Source: Albugo candida (lineage: Eukaryota; Oomycota; Peronosporomycetes; Albuginales). Taken from it: a DNA stretch of 64,000 nt. Positions within the stretch are counted from its first letter, which is position 1; each line of letters begins with the position of its first letter. This document shows positions 42,899-54,931 of this stretch, one piece after another. Location: NCBI GenBank assembly GCA_040437565.1, contig JBDOQK010000056.1:1-64000 (forward strand), in the 5' to 3' direction. The position numbers and the translations under genes are program-made. Below the pieces are notes generated by a model. That model was not told the origin of the DNA and searched no databases. It saw only the letters and a list, made by a program, of their open reading frames with translations.

Positions 42899-44644
42899 TT
42901 ATTCCCGACCAGCGGATCTTAAATGCGGCGCAACACGCTCAGCAATTCGTGACATAAAGGGACCATAGCTATGACCAAACTGAGTTGTAATAACTGGTGG
43001 AATCAAATCGGAGACGTCTACATTGATTCCATCGGTTAGTTTATCATCAAATGCTTTGATTGCAGCACATCCACTCGCGACTTTGTCATTTCCATGCATG
43101 TTAGAGACCCAAAAGAGATTGGACAGAACAGCATCACGCGTTGAAAAGACATTGATCATTCTACCTCCATTTGCGGAATCAATTTCGTCGGTAACGACTT
43201 TTAATTTTGAGCACTCTGGAATAAACGCACCGCCAAAAAATACCGCATTTGTGACGAAACGCTCTTCCGTATCCCGCTCTTGACGAATACGAGCCAACTC
43301 TTGCAGTGCTTGAAATATCACCGCTGCACCTAGTGAATGCCCGAATAAACTCACTTTACGATTTTTTGTGATCGCAGGTTGAGACGCCAAAACGTGTGCT
43401 AACATTATTCCAATGAGATTCGCTTTATTTTGCGCTTTGTGCCAGGGATTTCCGGCAAAATGAGACACTATTGACGAGATCGCGGAGACCGAGTTGACAG
43501 TACTGCTACCAAATCCGTTTTTTTGTCCTAATAAATTGTTCGCATTTGTACAAAACTGATTCCAATCTTCGATGCTGCCTGCCTCCCAATAGACATTGTA
43601 AAGAACGTGCTGGGACTCCTCAGCGCTCATCGAATTCTCAGTACAGCTTTGTTTGTCAAGAGANNNNNNNNNNNNNNNNNNNNNNNNNNNNNNNNNNNNN
43701 NNNNNNNNNNNNNNNNNNNNNNNNNNNNNNNNNNNNNNNNNNNNNNNNNNNNNNNNNNNNNNNTGAGACGCCAAAACGTGTGCTAACATTATTCCAATGA
43801 GATTCGCTTTATTTTGCGCTTTGTGCCAGGGATTTCCGGCAAAATGAGACACTATTGACGAGATCGCGGAGACCGAGTTGACAGTACTGCTACCAAATCC
43901 GTTTTTTTGTCCTAATAAATTGTTCGCATTTGTACAAAACTGATTCCAATCTTCGATGCTGCCTGCCTCCCAATAGACATTGTAAAGAACGTGCTGGGAC
44001 TCCTCAGCGCTCATCGAATTCTCAGTACAGCTTTGTTTGTCAAGAGACGTCGCCTTCCATGAACTCCAATTACGTAAAGGATCAGCGCTCTGTGTCATAA
44101 ACCCATTAATACAAAAGATCACATGATCGCTTTGGCTTTCTTCCCCGCACATGTGCTCAATCTTCATCTGTTCAATAACTCTTCGATTTTTGATCAAATT
44201 GATCGAAGCTTGCGCCCCATCAAATGCACTGGACCAAAGAGATGTTGCTGAGGTCCCACCACTAGTTTTGGCATCTTGTGTCATCGAGGAACGATTTGAG
44301 GCGTTGTGCGAAACTGGGCGCATCCATGCATTCAACGCACCAAAAACTCCACCCGTAGCGGCAGCCACAACGTCAGCGAATTGATACTCTTGAACATGTT
44401 TCTTGTTGACTTCATTTCTGACGTCTGACACTAAATGTTGAATTTCTGCCTGATACAAAAGTCGCATTTGTAGTTGCACGTGGCACATTATCAAATTGTA
44501 ATCTTCTCTTTCATTGCACCCAGCACTCAGGACGTCTATTTTGCTCTGAATTCCAGCAAATTTCTCTTGATTTGCAATATCGCGCTTGCGTAATATCGCA
44601 AGATCGACCGAAATTCGCTCAAGTGGTTCTTTGTACCGAGTCAT
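42899..44644 (-). CDS. TMCO4/DUF726-type alpha/beta hydrolase
   Basis: The frame crosses a false duplication: count 43764-44644 then 42899-43379, giving about 453 residues. The central domain has HVIFCINGFMTQ and a nucleophile elbow GHSLGA (G-x-S-x-G) preceded by KVSLF; NAVFFGGAF and YGPFMSR follow. These are marks of the DUF726 family of lipase-like membrane-associated hydrolases (yeast Mil1/YFL034W, animal TMCO4). A hydrophobic glycine-rich stretch (VVAAATGGVFGALNAW) may be the membrane segment. The ATG at 44644 lies about 30 bp from the outer end of a MULE, and the frame is open with no stop right up to that boundary, so the N-terminus may be cut short by the insertion. Confidence 0.8.
   Translation of the reverse strand: MTRYKEPLERISVDLAILRKRDIANQEKFAGIQSKIDVLSAGCNEREDYNLIMCHVQLQMRLLYQAEIQHLVSDVRNEVNKKHVQEYQFADVVAAATGGVFGALNAWMRPVSHNASNRSSMTQDAKTSGGTSATSLWSSAFDGAQASINLIKNRRVIEQMKIEHMCGEESQSDHVIFCINGFMTQSADPLRNWSSWKATSLDKQSCTENSMSAEESQHVLYNVYWEAGSIEDWNQFCTNANNLLGQKNGFGSSTVNSVSAISSIVSHFAGNPWHKAQNKANLIGIMLAHVLASXXXXXXXXXXXXXXXXXXXXXXXXXXXXXXXXXXSLDKQSCTENSMSAEESQHVLYNVYWEAGSIEDWNQFCTNANNLLGQKNGFGSSTVNSVSAISSIVSHFAGNPWHKAQNKANLIGIMLAHVLASQPAITKNRKVSLFGHSLGAAVIFQALQELARIRQERDTEERFVTNAVFFGGAFIPECSKLKVVTDEIDSANGGRMINVFSTRDAVLSNLFWVSNMHGNDKVASGCAAIKAFDDKLTDGINVDVSDLIPPVITTQFGHSYGPFMSRIAERVAPHLRSAGRE
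43380..44047. other. False 284-bp duplication around gap 7
   Basis: Positions 43380-43663 equal 43764-44047, with 100 N (43664-43763) between. It lies inside the TMCO4-like coding sequence and would add a spurious internal repeat to the protein. Confidence 0.92.
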
Positions 44645-44674
44645 CAAAACTGACCATAATTGGATAAAAAACTA

Positions 44675-44835
44675 GGGAATTGTTATTTCCACCACACTTT
44701 TTACTATTTCCACCACACCATGACTTTTAATATCACAGGCGCACCACACCACACTACACAAAACCATTCACTCAATTTCGCTCTCAATCGCCCGATCTCT
44801 TCGCTCTCATTCGCTCAGTCTCGCCCTCATTTGCT
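44675..44835 (+). repeat. MULE left terminal inverted repeat
   Basis: About 161 bp. It pairs with 47746-47895 nearly throughout, with small length differences around a CACCACACCACAC stretch. Confidence 0.9.
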
Positions 44836-45015
44836 AGAAGTTCTGGAAAGGTCGTGTTTATCAACCTTGTCAAGGCGTCTGGTTTATCTACTTGGCTAAT
44901 TTTTGTCAAACGACTCTACACAAACTAACTAAATTCTACTTCCTAAATCCCTGGCGTACCGATTTTACCTTTGTTCTTTTTAACTTCGTTTTGATTGCAA
45001 CAACCGATTTGTCCT

Positions 45016-45705
45016 CTAGCAGTGTGACAGCGGTTGTGGTTGTTCCTGCCGTTGTGGCCATGTATCAAGGCGGGGGCCAAGCAAACCCCGCCATTGACGG
45101 ACGAAGGACGCATCAAAGTTGCAACACAACGGCCCAAAGTAGAATGGCAGGAGAGGCCCATTGTCCAACAGCTGAGGGACTTGGAAATGGCTCGTGGCCG
45201 GCGTGAACATCATTGGGATCAAACGCGCACCGGGAACGAAATCGCTCGGAATAAACGTGAATGACGAAGTCCGGAAGCCGTTGTCATTGTGCAGCAGAAC
45301 GAATGGCCGGGCGAAAGTGTTTGCGGCAATTATCATATGTTGTGGCGCACAGAACCAGTAGCCGTAACCGGCCGGCGATTCGGCGTGCTCGGTTTCTTGC
45401 GCGAATCTCTCAAGGTTGACAGGCGAACCTCGCTTCGACAGTTGCTCGATGTAAAATTCCTTGTTGTTGCGAAGATGCGTGGCCATGCTAATTCGCACTG
45501 TGGGCCATGCATCCTCCTTCCCGAACAACGCCAAAGCCACAGCACGAAAGCCGCAGTATCCGTCACCCTGCACGTCCGTCATATCTTCTCCAGCGCAGAA
45601 GCTCAGGGTGCCGGCGGCTTGGCCGTACTTTTCTTTCCCTTCTCTAGGCACATCTCCTCCTCCTCCAGGCGCATTTTCATTTTCTCGTTCAGCTTCTACG
45701 GGCAT
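45016..45705 (-). CDS. OTU-like cysteine protease domain of the MULE
   Basis: A 229-residue frame with an OTU signature: VQGDGYCGFRAVALALFG holds the catalytic Asp/Cys, and TSHFQVPQL holds a likely catalytic His near the C-terminus. OTU proteases remove ubiquitin. Its ATG overlaps the last codons of the transposase frame in another phase, so it may be a separate ORF or the shifted C-terminus of one large transposase. The start is Glu/Gly/Pro-rich. The role in transposition is unknown. Confidence 0.75.
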   Translation of the reverse strand: MPVEAERENENAPGGGGDVPREGKEKYGQAAGTLSFCAGEDMTDVQGDGYCGFRAVALALFGKEDAWPTVRISMATHLRNNKEFYIEQLSKRGSPVNLERFAQETEHAESPAGYGYWFCAPQHMIIAANTFARPFVLLHNDNGFRTSSFTFIPSDFVPGARLIPMMFTPATSHFQVPQLLDNGPLLPFYFGPLCCNFDASFVRQWRGLLGPRLDTWPQRQEQPQPLSHC

Positions 45706-47626
45706 AAGCGTTTGTTATGGTTGGGTTCGCCGCACAGACTGCAATGACGGCGACGTTTTGTGGCATGCTCAAATCCGGATGGATCTCGCTTTGTCGACGA
45801 CTTTTGCTTGTTTTTGGTCCCAGCTGACCTGCCCTTGGATTTCACCACAGCGGGATCGCCGAGCGACGGCATCTGACCAGCCAGCAACTTGTCAATCAGC
45901 GCGCAAGCGATCGCGCGTTTGGCTGTGGGCCATGATCTGGATACCTCCTGCAGCCGATCCAATGCACTGCTCAGCTCCGAGATGCGAACCTGGCCGTCCT
46001 CACCCGGATGTTGGTAATTCAGGTGCCAATGCTGTGCAATGAAACCAAGACCGATTGGTTCCTTTCCGCACAATTTGCTTATGTAATGAGCACAGGGTAG
46101 GCCAAGCGTTGTGCTGAATGCACCGCTGCACTCCCGTAATGGTTGATTGGTAGCCGCACTGCAGACCATCAAATCACGCTGCGTATCGATCAATCGCAAC
46201 GCGTGCTGTGATATGGCACCTCTCAAATCCGCATATGCCGGAATTTTTCGTAAAAAATGCGGCATTCTGGTTTGCTGCGTCTCAACAGCGGCGCGGAATT
46301 CTTTGACTTGATTCGTCTAAAGCTGGGCAATGCGCTCTTTAACGCCGTGCAGGTCGCCGGTGCTGATCTGCAAGTACCGCTTCAGTGATGCATGAGCCCC
46401 CTCTGCCGTCGATGTTAATGTATTACGGAGATGTTGGCAATCGCTTGTTCAAGCTACGACAAACTTCTCTTTGTGCACAAGCCATGTTTCACTGAGATAC
46501 GTGCACACTGCCGGCAAATCCGAAAACTTGGTAAAAATGTGATCCTTGCGTAATTGGAACTCGTCAGGTGTGCGGGCCTGACAAAGGCCGGTCCACAGCT
46601 GCAGAAGTGCCTCAGGGTGATCGTTTTCTTTGAAATGTGCCTTTGTCTTTGCGAGAACATTCTACTCAATATGCCACAAGCACAAAAGGTGGCGGGAGTC
46701 AGGAGCTACACGTGCGAGTGCTGCTGCCAATGACGCATCTGCATCGGAGACTACCACAGCCGGAATTGCTTCATTGACATACAGCTGGCCGACCTCCTTC
46801 AAAGCCCACACATAATCAAGTTCAGCTTCTCCGCTCAGAAAGGCGAAGCCAATCGAGAAGCTGGTGTTCAAGTTTGTGTGGCCGACAAAGTGCAGCAACG
46901 GTATCCGGAACCGGTTGGTATTGTAAGTGCAATCTAACAAGAGCACTGAACTGAACTATTTGGCGAGCGCCACAGAGTTGACATGCGCAAAAAAGAGTCG
47001 TTTGACACTGCCATCGCCGCTGCATTCGAGCGCGCGATAGAATTCGTCGGATTCAAGCTCGTCCATCAGCGCTTGAATAGGCGTTCGGCCGTCCAGTATT
47101 ACGCGTCGACGTTTGATGTGGCGTTATAGATCGTTCTTGCGATCGCCAAACTTGCTGGGTCTTCTTGGCGTAATGATGTAAGCACTTGGCGCGCGGGCAT
47201 ACCAGCTGCTATCATCTTCTCGACAGACTCTGTTGCGTCATTGTTCAGACGCCGGCAACTCGGATGTCCAGCAAGGTTGGGTGAGGGGTTGCGGTTGTGC
47301 TCGCCGCACTTCACTTCGAGATGCCATCCATCGTTCCGCTGAATTCCAATAGCTTTCCACTTGCAGTCGGTCATACGTGTCCCGCTTTCCCGTTGGTTCT
47401 TTTCTGGAACAAGGTTGACTGCTTTGCGCTTTCGAAATGAGCCGCCAAAGTCACAACCAAGTTCCACACGCGGATGGGTGCGCGTTTTGTTCGACCGTTT
47501 GATTGTTAACGCGAAACCTGTCTCGAGTCCGTACTTCTTGACATGATCTATAAGTGCTTCTCGATCCACAAAGACCATATGTGTGTTGAGTTCGGCCTTT
47601 CTGTTGGAGTCTCCGGTTATAAGCAC
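45696..47626 (-). pseudogene. MULE transposase (interrupted)
   Basis: Order from the N-terminus: a FAR1/WRKY-like zinc domain (ELGCDFGGSFRKRKAV, then TDCKWKAIG), and the DDE core with LLLDCTYNTNRFRIPLLHFV (first Asp), VVVSDADASL (second Asp), LLCLWHIE, and TAEGAHASLKRYL (Glu). A SWIM finger (ECSGAF, then LPCAHYI) and a CCHC knuckle (HCSLCGEPNHNKRLC) follow. Three in-frame stops occur, near 46945, 46450 and 46320. All catalytic residues are still visible, so inactivation is fairly recent. Confidence 0.88.
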
Positions 47627-47745
47627 GCTTCAAGATCTATGGGGCGTTCAGATCAGTCAGTACATGTTGCACAATAGGCGAAGTCAGTGCCGGTCAATTT
47701 TCACGCAGGGTAAACTGTACCAGAGGTTACAAGAGCGAGGTTAAG

Positions 47746-47895
47746 AGCAAATGAGAGCGAGACTGAGCGAATGAGAGCGAAGAGATCGGGCGAACGAGAG
47801 TGCTGTGGTGCACGTGGTGTGGTGTGGTGCGCCTGTGATATTAAAAGTTATGGTGTGGTGGAAATAGTAAAAGTGTGGTGGAAATAACAATTCCC
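47746..47895 (-). repeat. MULE right terminal inverted repeat
   Basis: About 150 bp, the mirror of 44675-44835. The outermost bases read CCACCACACTTTTACT when viewed inward. Confidence 0.9.
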
Positions 47896-50473
47896 TCCTC
47901 TTTTTCCTTTCAACAAAATAACAGGTTATGAGTCCAACGACGTTTGGACCAGAGAGAAGATGAAGAAGCCTGACGACTTTCTCGATGACGGCAACTACTT
48001 CCATTTAGAGTCCAACATGAAGATGACCCTCGCGCAAGGAACTGTTTGAACCATACCATGGCAATAAAGTCTGAGGAAGATTCAGACGCTGATTGGGGGA
48101 TCAAGGATATGAAAGCGTTTGCGATTATCGCACAAGGAGTCGAAGAGGAGCATCAATCAAAGATTTATCATGCGAAGACTCTTGGAAGATGGTATCTGAT
48201 CGAGCGGAATGTTGCCAGGTCTAAGACCACCCTGGTATTACTTCTAACAGGTTTTGATGATTTAAGTCCAGCAGGCGACATAAGCGGCAGTACGGTGGGA
48301 ACCGATGCAGGTGACAATATTGTTTGGGAGGATGAGTGGGAAAAAAAGCAGGTTGATCGAGGGTAAGACTGTAATATTGGTAATACACTTACTCTGCAAA
48401 ACTTCTTTGGAGAACTTCCTAGCCTGTATCAAAAGTTTATGAGCCAAATGGTGGATGAGAAATTGTTTAGAGGCGCTACATCAGACTACGCTGGGAACGC
48501 GTACGTGAAAGTAGCGTAGGTGGCCGCTCGCGAAAGGGGTGTGTCAAGTGTGGAAATTTTACCAGGCACTGACATTACGACATAGCTGGCAAAGCTTTCT
48601 TCTAGACTGGACTCTATGGAAATAGATCGCCAGGGGTATGGTCAGTGTGGTGCTGGTGGCCGTGTGGAGCCATCTCATGGTTTGTATGGAGGTGGATCGC
48701 GATCAATTTCTCCACGATTGGAAGGAATCATGGTATCGTACAATATCGATGCGGCAGGTCCCACGGCCTGATGCGAAAGTGGACTTTGGAATTGGTGGGA
48801 TAAAATCAAGTTTCTTTGCCCAGCGTAGAAAATTTTATGGTTCTGGTGCTCACGCTGGCAAGAGAAGGTTCAAGCGCAGTACCAACAGCAGATCGGATAC
48901 GAGCTCCAGCGCATGCAGCACCAATTCCAGCATGAGGAGTTGCACCAAGAAGCTGCTGATTCGCAACAAGGGGCAGTGAAGCTCCTAGAAGAGCTCCGGC
49001 GCCAAAAAGATACCATGCAGCCATTACGGCTACTTCACTCACAGAACATGAGACCCAATATAACAAAACTTTTGGTGGGTCTCATGTTATGCTGTCGTTT
49101 ATTGACGACTTCTTCATATTTGTGAACGTGTACCATTTAAAGACCAAAAGTGAGGTGACTACCAAATTCATCGAGTACCAAGTAGAAATGGAACTAAAAA
49201 ATCAAAGCTATACAAACGGACAATGGAGTACAATTTAAGAACAAGAGGCTCGACATATTTTTGCCGGATGAATTGAATCATTTACCAGAAAAAAAGTGTC
49301 TTACAGCCCGCAGCAAAACGGAGTTGCTGAAAGAGCATGATGAGATACTAGGGTGTTGCGCATACTTGGTGGGCTGAAGAAATCAATAGCGCGGTTCACC
49401 TAATCAATCGAACCATCAGAAATCAATCCACGAATATGACTCCATTCGAAAAATGTTCCAGGACAAAGTCGCGACTACATTAAAACGTTTGGATCGATGG
49501 GATACGCTCATGCTAACGAAACTAAGCGCACGAAGTTTGACGTGAAGAGTTTCCGTTGCATGTTACTGGGATATGCCAAACATAAACAAGGCTATAAAGG
49601 TTTTGACCTGAAGACACAATGTTCAGACCAGCAGAACGGATACATGATGTGAACGATGACTTCAATTGTGGAGTGCATAACAGTAGAACTCGAGATGTAA
49701 AAATGGAAGAAGATCATGACGTCGATGACGTAGAGATGGATAATCAGATGAGTGACATTGGAACCGAAGATGCCAATATAAACCCCTCGGCTGTCTGTCG
49801 CCAATCTCACACAAATCAATCCGATTAACTCAGGCAGCAGTCACGACAGATTTAAGATAAATTTTCCAGCAAGAAGGCACACCCAGTATAACAACGGGTA
49901 ACGAGATGATCTTTCAACCAGAGATGGCTCGCAGAACCCATATAGAAAGTAAACGAGTATTTCTTTCCGACATAACCAGTGCGAAAGATGACTACGATAT
50001 TGCACAGATTGAACACCGACCCAGAATGGTGATTGAAGGTGATAGTGCTGACGACCATATCGAAGACAGTATCGTCGTGTACGAAAACAACGTTCAATCA
50101 GGTGAGAGAGATGATAATGAAACCTCCATCCAGGAGATCTCGATTGGATACCGACTGAAAGAGTTGCCTGTCGTAGCTTAGCGCATCACGTCGTTGATAG
50201 TAGAAGTCGAAATGGTTACACAAAATATCCCACGACTGTATGAAGACGCGACCAATTGAGATGAAAATACCAATGAATCAAAGGCATCAACAACGAAATT
50301 TTTGCGCAGAAGCGTAACAACACGTGGTCAGCTGTATAGCGCAAACCAGGGATTAAGACCATTGAAACTAATTGGTTAGGGGTCAAGAAGGAGACGGGTC
50401 CGACACTGCGCTACGAAGCGAGATTGGCTGCGCTGGGATTTTTGGAGCTCACGGAGTCTATTTATTCAAGACT

Positions 50474-50957
50474 TACGCTGCTGTGGTGAGCATTAACTCG
50501 ATAAGGATACTCCTATCATCGTGCTGTGCAACTGGATACATCATTGAACAAATCGATGTGGACACAGCGTCTTCGAACGCAGACATTCAAGAAGACGTCT
50601 ACTTGGAAGTACCGAAGGGACTTAACAATGGCAAAAAATATGTTTTGAAACTTACTCGTGCTTTANNNNNNNNNNNNNNNNNNNNNNNNNNNNNNNNNNN
50701 NNNNNNNNNNNNNNNNNNNNNNNNNNNNNNNNNNNNNNNNNNNNNNNNNNNNNNNNNNNNNNNNNTACGCTGCTGTGGTGAGCATTAACTCGATAAGGAT
50801 ACTCCTATCATCGTGCTGTGCAACTGGATACATCATTGAACAAATCGATGTGGACACAGCGTCTTCGAACGCAGACATTCAAGAAGACGTCTACTTGGAA
50901 GTACCGAAGGGACTTAACAATGGCAAAAAATATGTTTTGAAACTTACTCGTGCTTTA
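50474..50957. other. False 192-bp duplication around gap 8
   Basis: Positions 50474-50665 equal 50766-50957, with 100 N (50666-50765) between, inside the reverse transcriptase part of the outer Copia. Confidence 0.9.
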
Positions 50958-51505
50958 AATGGACTAAAGAAAGCCGTACACGCGTGGAACGCAATAATTC
51001 ACGGTACATTGCTAGAACTGAAGTTTGAAGCATTTGGTGCTGGTTGATGCGTCTACAAGAAGAAGGACCATGAAGGATGGATTTACTTGTGTCTTTACGT
51101 GGATGGTATGATCGTAGCAGCTAAATCAACCGATACCGTGATCAAAGTGGAAATTATAATTTCGTAACGATTTTTAAGTAAAGACCTGGAGCTACTTAAA
51201 TACCTTTTGGGTATGAAGGTAAATTATGACCACGAGAAGCGATTCATTTCGATCATACAATAGAAATATCTGGAACAGACTGCAGCACTATTTAAGCAAA
51301 ATCATACGCGTACTGTAGAAAATCCCTGTGATCCAAGCACTAGACCTTCAAACAAAGACAGTCCGACGACGCAAGAAGAAAAAGAACTTATGAATTGCAC
51401 ACCGTATCGCCAACTTATTGGCGGTTGCTTTATGTTGCAATATGCCCACGGCCGGATATGGCATTCGCTATGAGTCAACTGGGACGTTTCATCTCATCCT
51501 GTATC

Positions 51506-51749
51506 TATTGGAAGGTCATTTGCATCGAGTGCACAGTAACCACCGCCGTGACGAGACAGTGACCCTAACGAGCGTGAAGATTGGCAAGAAGGAACCAAAT
51601 CGCCCTCGAGGAGTCGCGACAGCAAAATTGCTTTACTGTGAAGGGTCGCAGTGTGCATGATCAGAAACTAATTCTAACTAAATGCAATACGGTTATTCCC
51701 CATTCTACTCTGCTGTTAACACCCGTGCAGACCTTACTTTTTGCCAACA
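51506..51749 (+). repeat. 5' LTR of the inner Copia
   Basis: 244 bp, ending TTGCCAACA directly before the primer-binding site. It aligns without length change to 57285-57528. Confidence 0.9.
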
Positions 51750-54700
51750 GGTTATGTGGTCAAGTCCGAAGACTTGGTAGAGAGCGTGACGAAAGCACGA
51801 CAACACCTAGTTTACGCAAGTAGGACGGTTCAAGAAAGGGACCAACAATGGGGATCAAGATGCAAGGACGAGACACAGCACAGATGGATCATGCCGAAGA
51901 AAGGAGCGAAGATATAGCGTCGCCAAGTGGACCAGGCGGCAGTCTATGCGAGAATACTCAAGATGCTGGGGGAGATCGATAGCCGTGTCGGTCAAATCGA
52001 GGCTCAGCAAAATGCGAGCAGCGGTTTTGGATACGCTCCGGAGTCACCTTTTCTACCAGCGGAGGTCCCTCACACAGCACTGCAAGGTCAAGGACCGGCC
52101 ATGATTGGTCGTCCAGTGCCTGATCTTGGTGGGGATTCAGATTGAATGAGCTTGTGACAGTGGATTTGGAGCAAAAAGTGAATTCAAGGGTCGAGCAGAG
52201 AACATGCCTATTTGAAGACACTCGGTCCACAAGTCGCCTAGCTTGACTCCACCGGGATCGATCAAGACTCACAAGCTCATGATAAATAAGTTCACGGGAG
52301 AATAGCAGTATGCAAAACGCGGCACAGGTTTTAAGCAGTGGGGGTATACATTCTTCGAAGTGATCGGGATGAACGAGATTCAGAGTCAATATGCGCCGGG
52401 AGAATGCCTTAAAGTGAACAATATGGGAGAATACATGGCGCCAAACAGTGTGGCTTCAGCGTTTTTTCAATCCAAGGTGAGGAAATTGTGAGCGGTCAAC
52501 CCGACGTTGTACCACGCAATGGACAAGCTGTACCAAGCGTTCATTGTGACGATTACGCACCAACAGGCCGCCGCATTGTTTTTGAGTGAAAAAGACAAGT
52601 CGCGTTTGTGTAACAAGCATCTCTTATACCTGATCGCATTGTGCCAAAAAAGCGAGTCACACGAACAACTCGTTGTGGAAAATATCCTCAAGTACGCGGC
52701 GCCGCACCTCAAAATAGCGATGATGGTGTGATACCAACCGACTCGCACGGACTACCTCACACACGCAACAGATCTCATCGCATAGGCGCAAGAGATTGAG
52801 GACGATAGAAAAGTGCTTAAGAGGATGAACAAGGACATAGTCAGTGGACTGGGACATGGCAAGCTTCAGGGTCACTTCCAAGGTGAAGACTGAAAGTGTT
52901 ATAACTGCGGCAAGCGAGGATTTGGCGATAAAATGCCATCAACCAAAAAAAGACGATGGCCGCGGGATAGCTAATTTTGTATTGACTGCATGCGAGAACT
53001 CGAATCGCTAGCGAACGAAGGATTCAACAAATAGCTACGTTTATGTGGGTGGTTGATAGACGGACAAGCAGACATCTCGTCCAAGACCCTGACTTGCTTC
53101 ACGATGCCGTGGAATGTGATTAAAATGATGAACTCCTGTTGCTTGACGGAGGTGAACTCAAGGTGACCAAACGAGAATCTGTGGTCCTACATGGTATTGC
53201 GAATGGTATAAAGACCCAGATAACGCTTACCCAAGTATATCACGTGCCCAAGTTGGCTAGGCGCCTCGTATCCATGTGCATGCTGTTTGAAATATGGTGC
53301 TCACTGACTACGGAAGGCGATGTGATGTGCATGCGGTTAGGCAAAAATAAAATACTCTGTTGGATTTACAAACTGAGTATGGCGCATTTCTGGCAGATTT
53401 GACTCCTAGTACGTCGATAATGACGCCAAAACGACTTAATGAGATTGTGATGACTGCAGTTCAAGCCACGGGGCTAACAACAGATGTACAGAAAGGAACG
53501 CTGCACCATTTTCATCTTCGTCTCGGACTCTCGGACACATAGCTTACGATACCGCGGAGCGTATGGCTAAAGCTCCTGATTACGGTATTGAACTTACTGA
53601 TCACGTGCGTGCAAACTGTCTCACGTACGCTGAAGCGAAGGGCACCAGAGCTAAACCGCCCAATAAAGACTCGGGTGCAAATTCACCAATCGACCGCATC
53701 CCGGGTGTGATCTGTAGTGATCTGAAAGAACCGATCGCCCCAAAAGACTGTCCTGGAAACAGATATTTGGTTGTGTTCATCGACTACAGGTCAAATGACG
53801 TGCGCGTATTCGCGGCACGGAAGAAAAATACTGCAGTCAAGACGTTCGAGCATTTTTTGGCGTGGTCTGAAACGAATCTAATTGTTGCATCCACGTCCTG
53901 TCACTGACGGTGAAGTAGAGTATCAATTGGTCAGTCTCTTCTGCAGACAGGTGTGTGACGTCAAGTAACAGAAACAGGTACTCCACAATGTAACGGAAAG
54001 GCTAAATGCATGAATCGCACCGTCTTTAGAATGGTGCGATCCATGATCTTTGGTTCAGGTCTAGAGCTAATGTACTGGAGCGAGCCTGCAGAGTACGCTG
54101 CTTTCATATTCAACCGGAGTCCGACTCGAGAAAATTTGAAGCGTTTGTCGCCGATTTAAGTGCGCATCGGGCGGGCACCGAGTCTACAGGGTATCTTCTA
54201 TCTTCTTCTTTGGGTCTCCGCGTATGGTTTGGCGTGATCCCTAAAAGAACACTTGTGCGTGATGCAGAGAAAGCACGGATACTGGGTATAAGTGAAAAAA
54301 CAAAGGTATACAAGGTGTTGTTGTTCAAGGATAAAGTCTTAACGAAAACTAGACACATCACCAACATCGAGACACTCGATGGCACGGCTAATGAATAAAT
54401 CCAACGTGCACTTTATGATGACAGAGGACAAGAGCCTGATCATGTGCAAAAGAAAGTGGAGAGTGATCATCAAGTGGCCGAAGAAAGTGATGCGCAGCCG
54501 AAGGAGTCGCTGCCATTAGGTCCGAGGAGATCACAGCGCAAACATACGAAGTCAATAAAACAAGCCGTGGCAGACGAGTATAGTGAAGGAAGTAGCATGG
54601 AGAAACGAGAAAAAGTCAGCTCACCCAAAAGTGTATCTCAAGGAGAATGCACCAATGTAGGAGAATTAGAATCAAGTGTCGAAGAGTTGCAAGTGTCGGA

Positions 54701-54931
54701 TCCAGTGCTTATGGCGTTCGCAGTGCTGCCTGCGGACAAGCGCATGACAGAAAACTCGCGATACCAGACCCAACAAATTCTGAAAAAGCGCGTCGTGGAC
54801 CTATTAGTTCTAGGTGGGCGATCGCTGCGCAAGAGGAAATTGCGCCACCCGAGGCAAACGAAACGTGGACGGTAATCAAACGTCCAAAGAACGTGAAACC
54901 CATCCCAACCATGTGGTTTTATAAAACCAAG

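Larger units (their letters stand above)
44675..47895 (-). mobile_element. Mutator-like DNA transposon (MULE) carrying an OTU domain
   Basis: 3221 bp, bounded by long terminal inverted repeats at 44675-44835 and 47746-47895, both starting GGGAATTGTTATTTCCACC when read inward. Inside, on the minus strand, lie a MULE transposase and an OTU-type cysteine protease frame. I see no matching 9-bp target duplication in the flanks (AAAAAACTA on the left, TCCTCTTTT on the right), so one side may have been rearranged after insertion. The right end abuts an old Copia. The transposase has three in-frame stops, so this copy is not autonomous. Confidence 0.9.
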
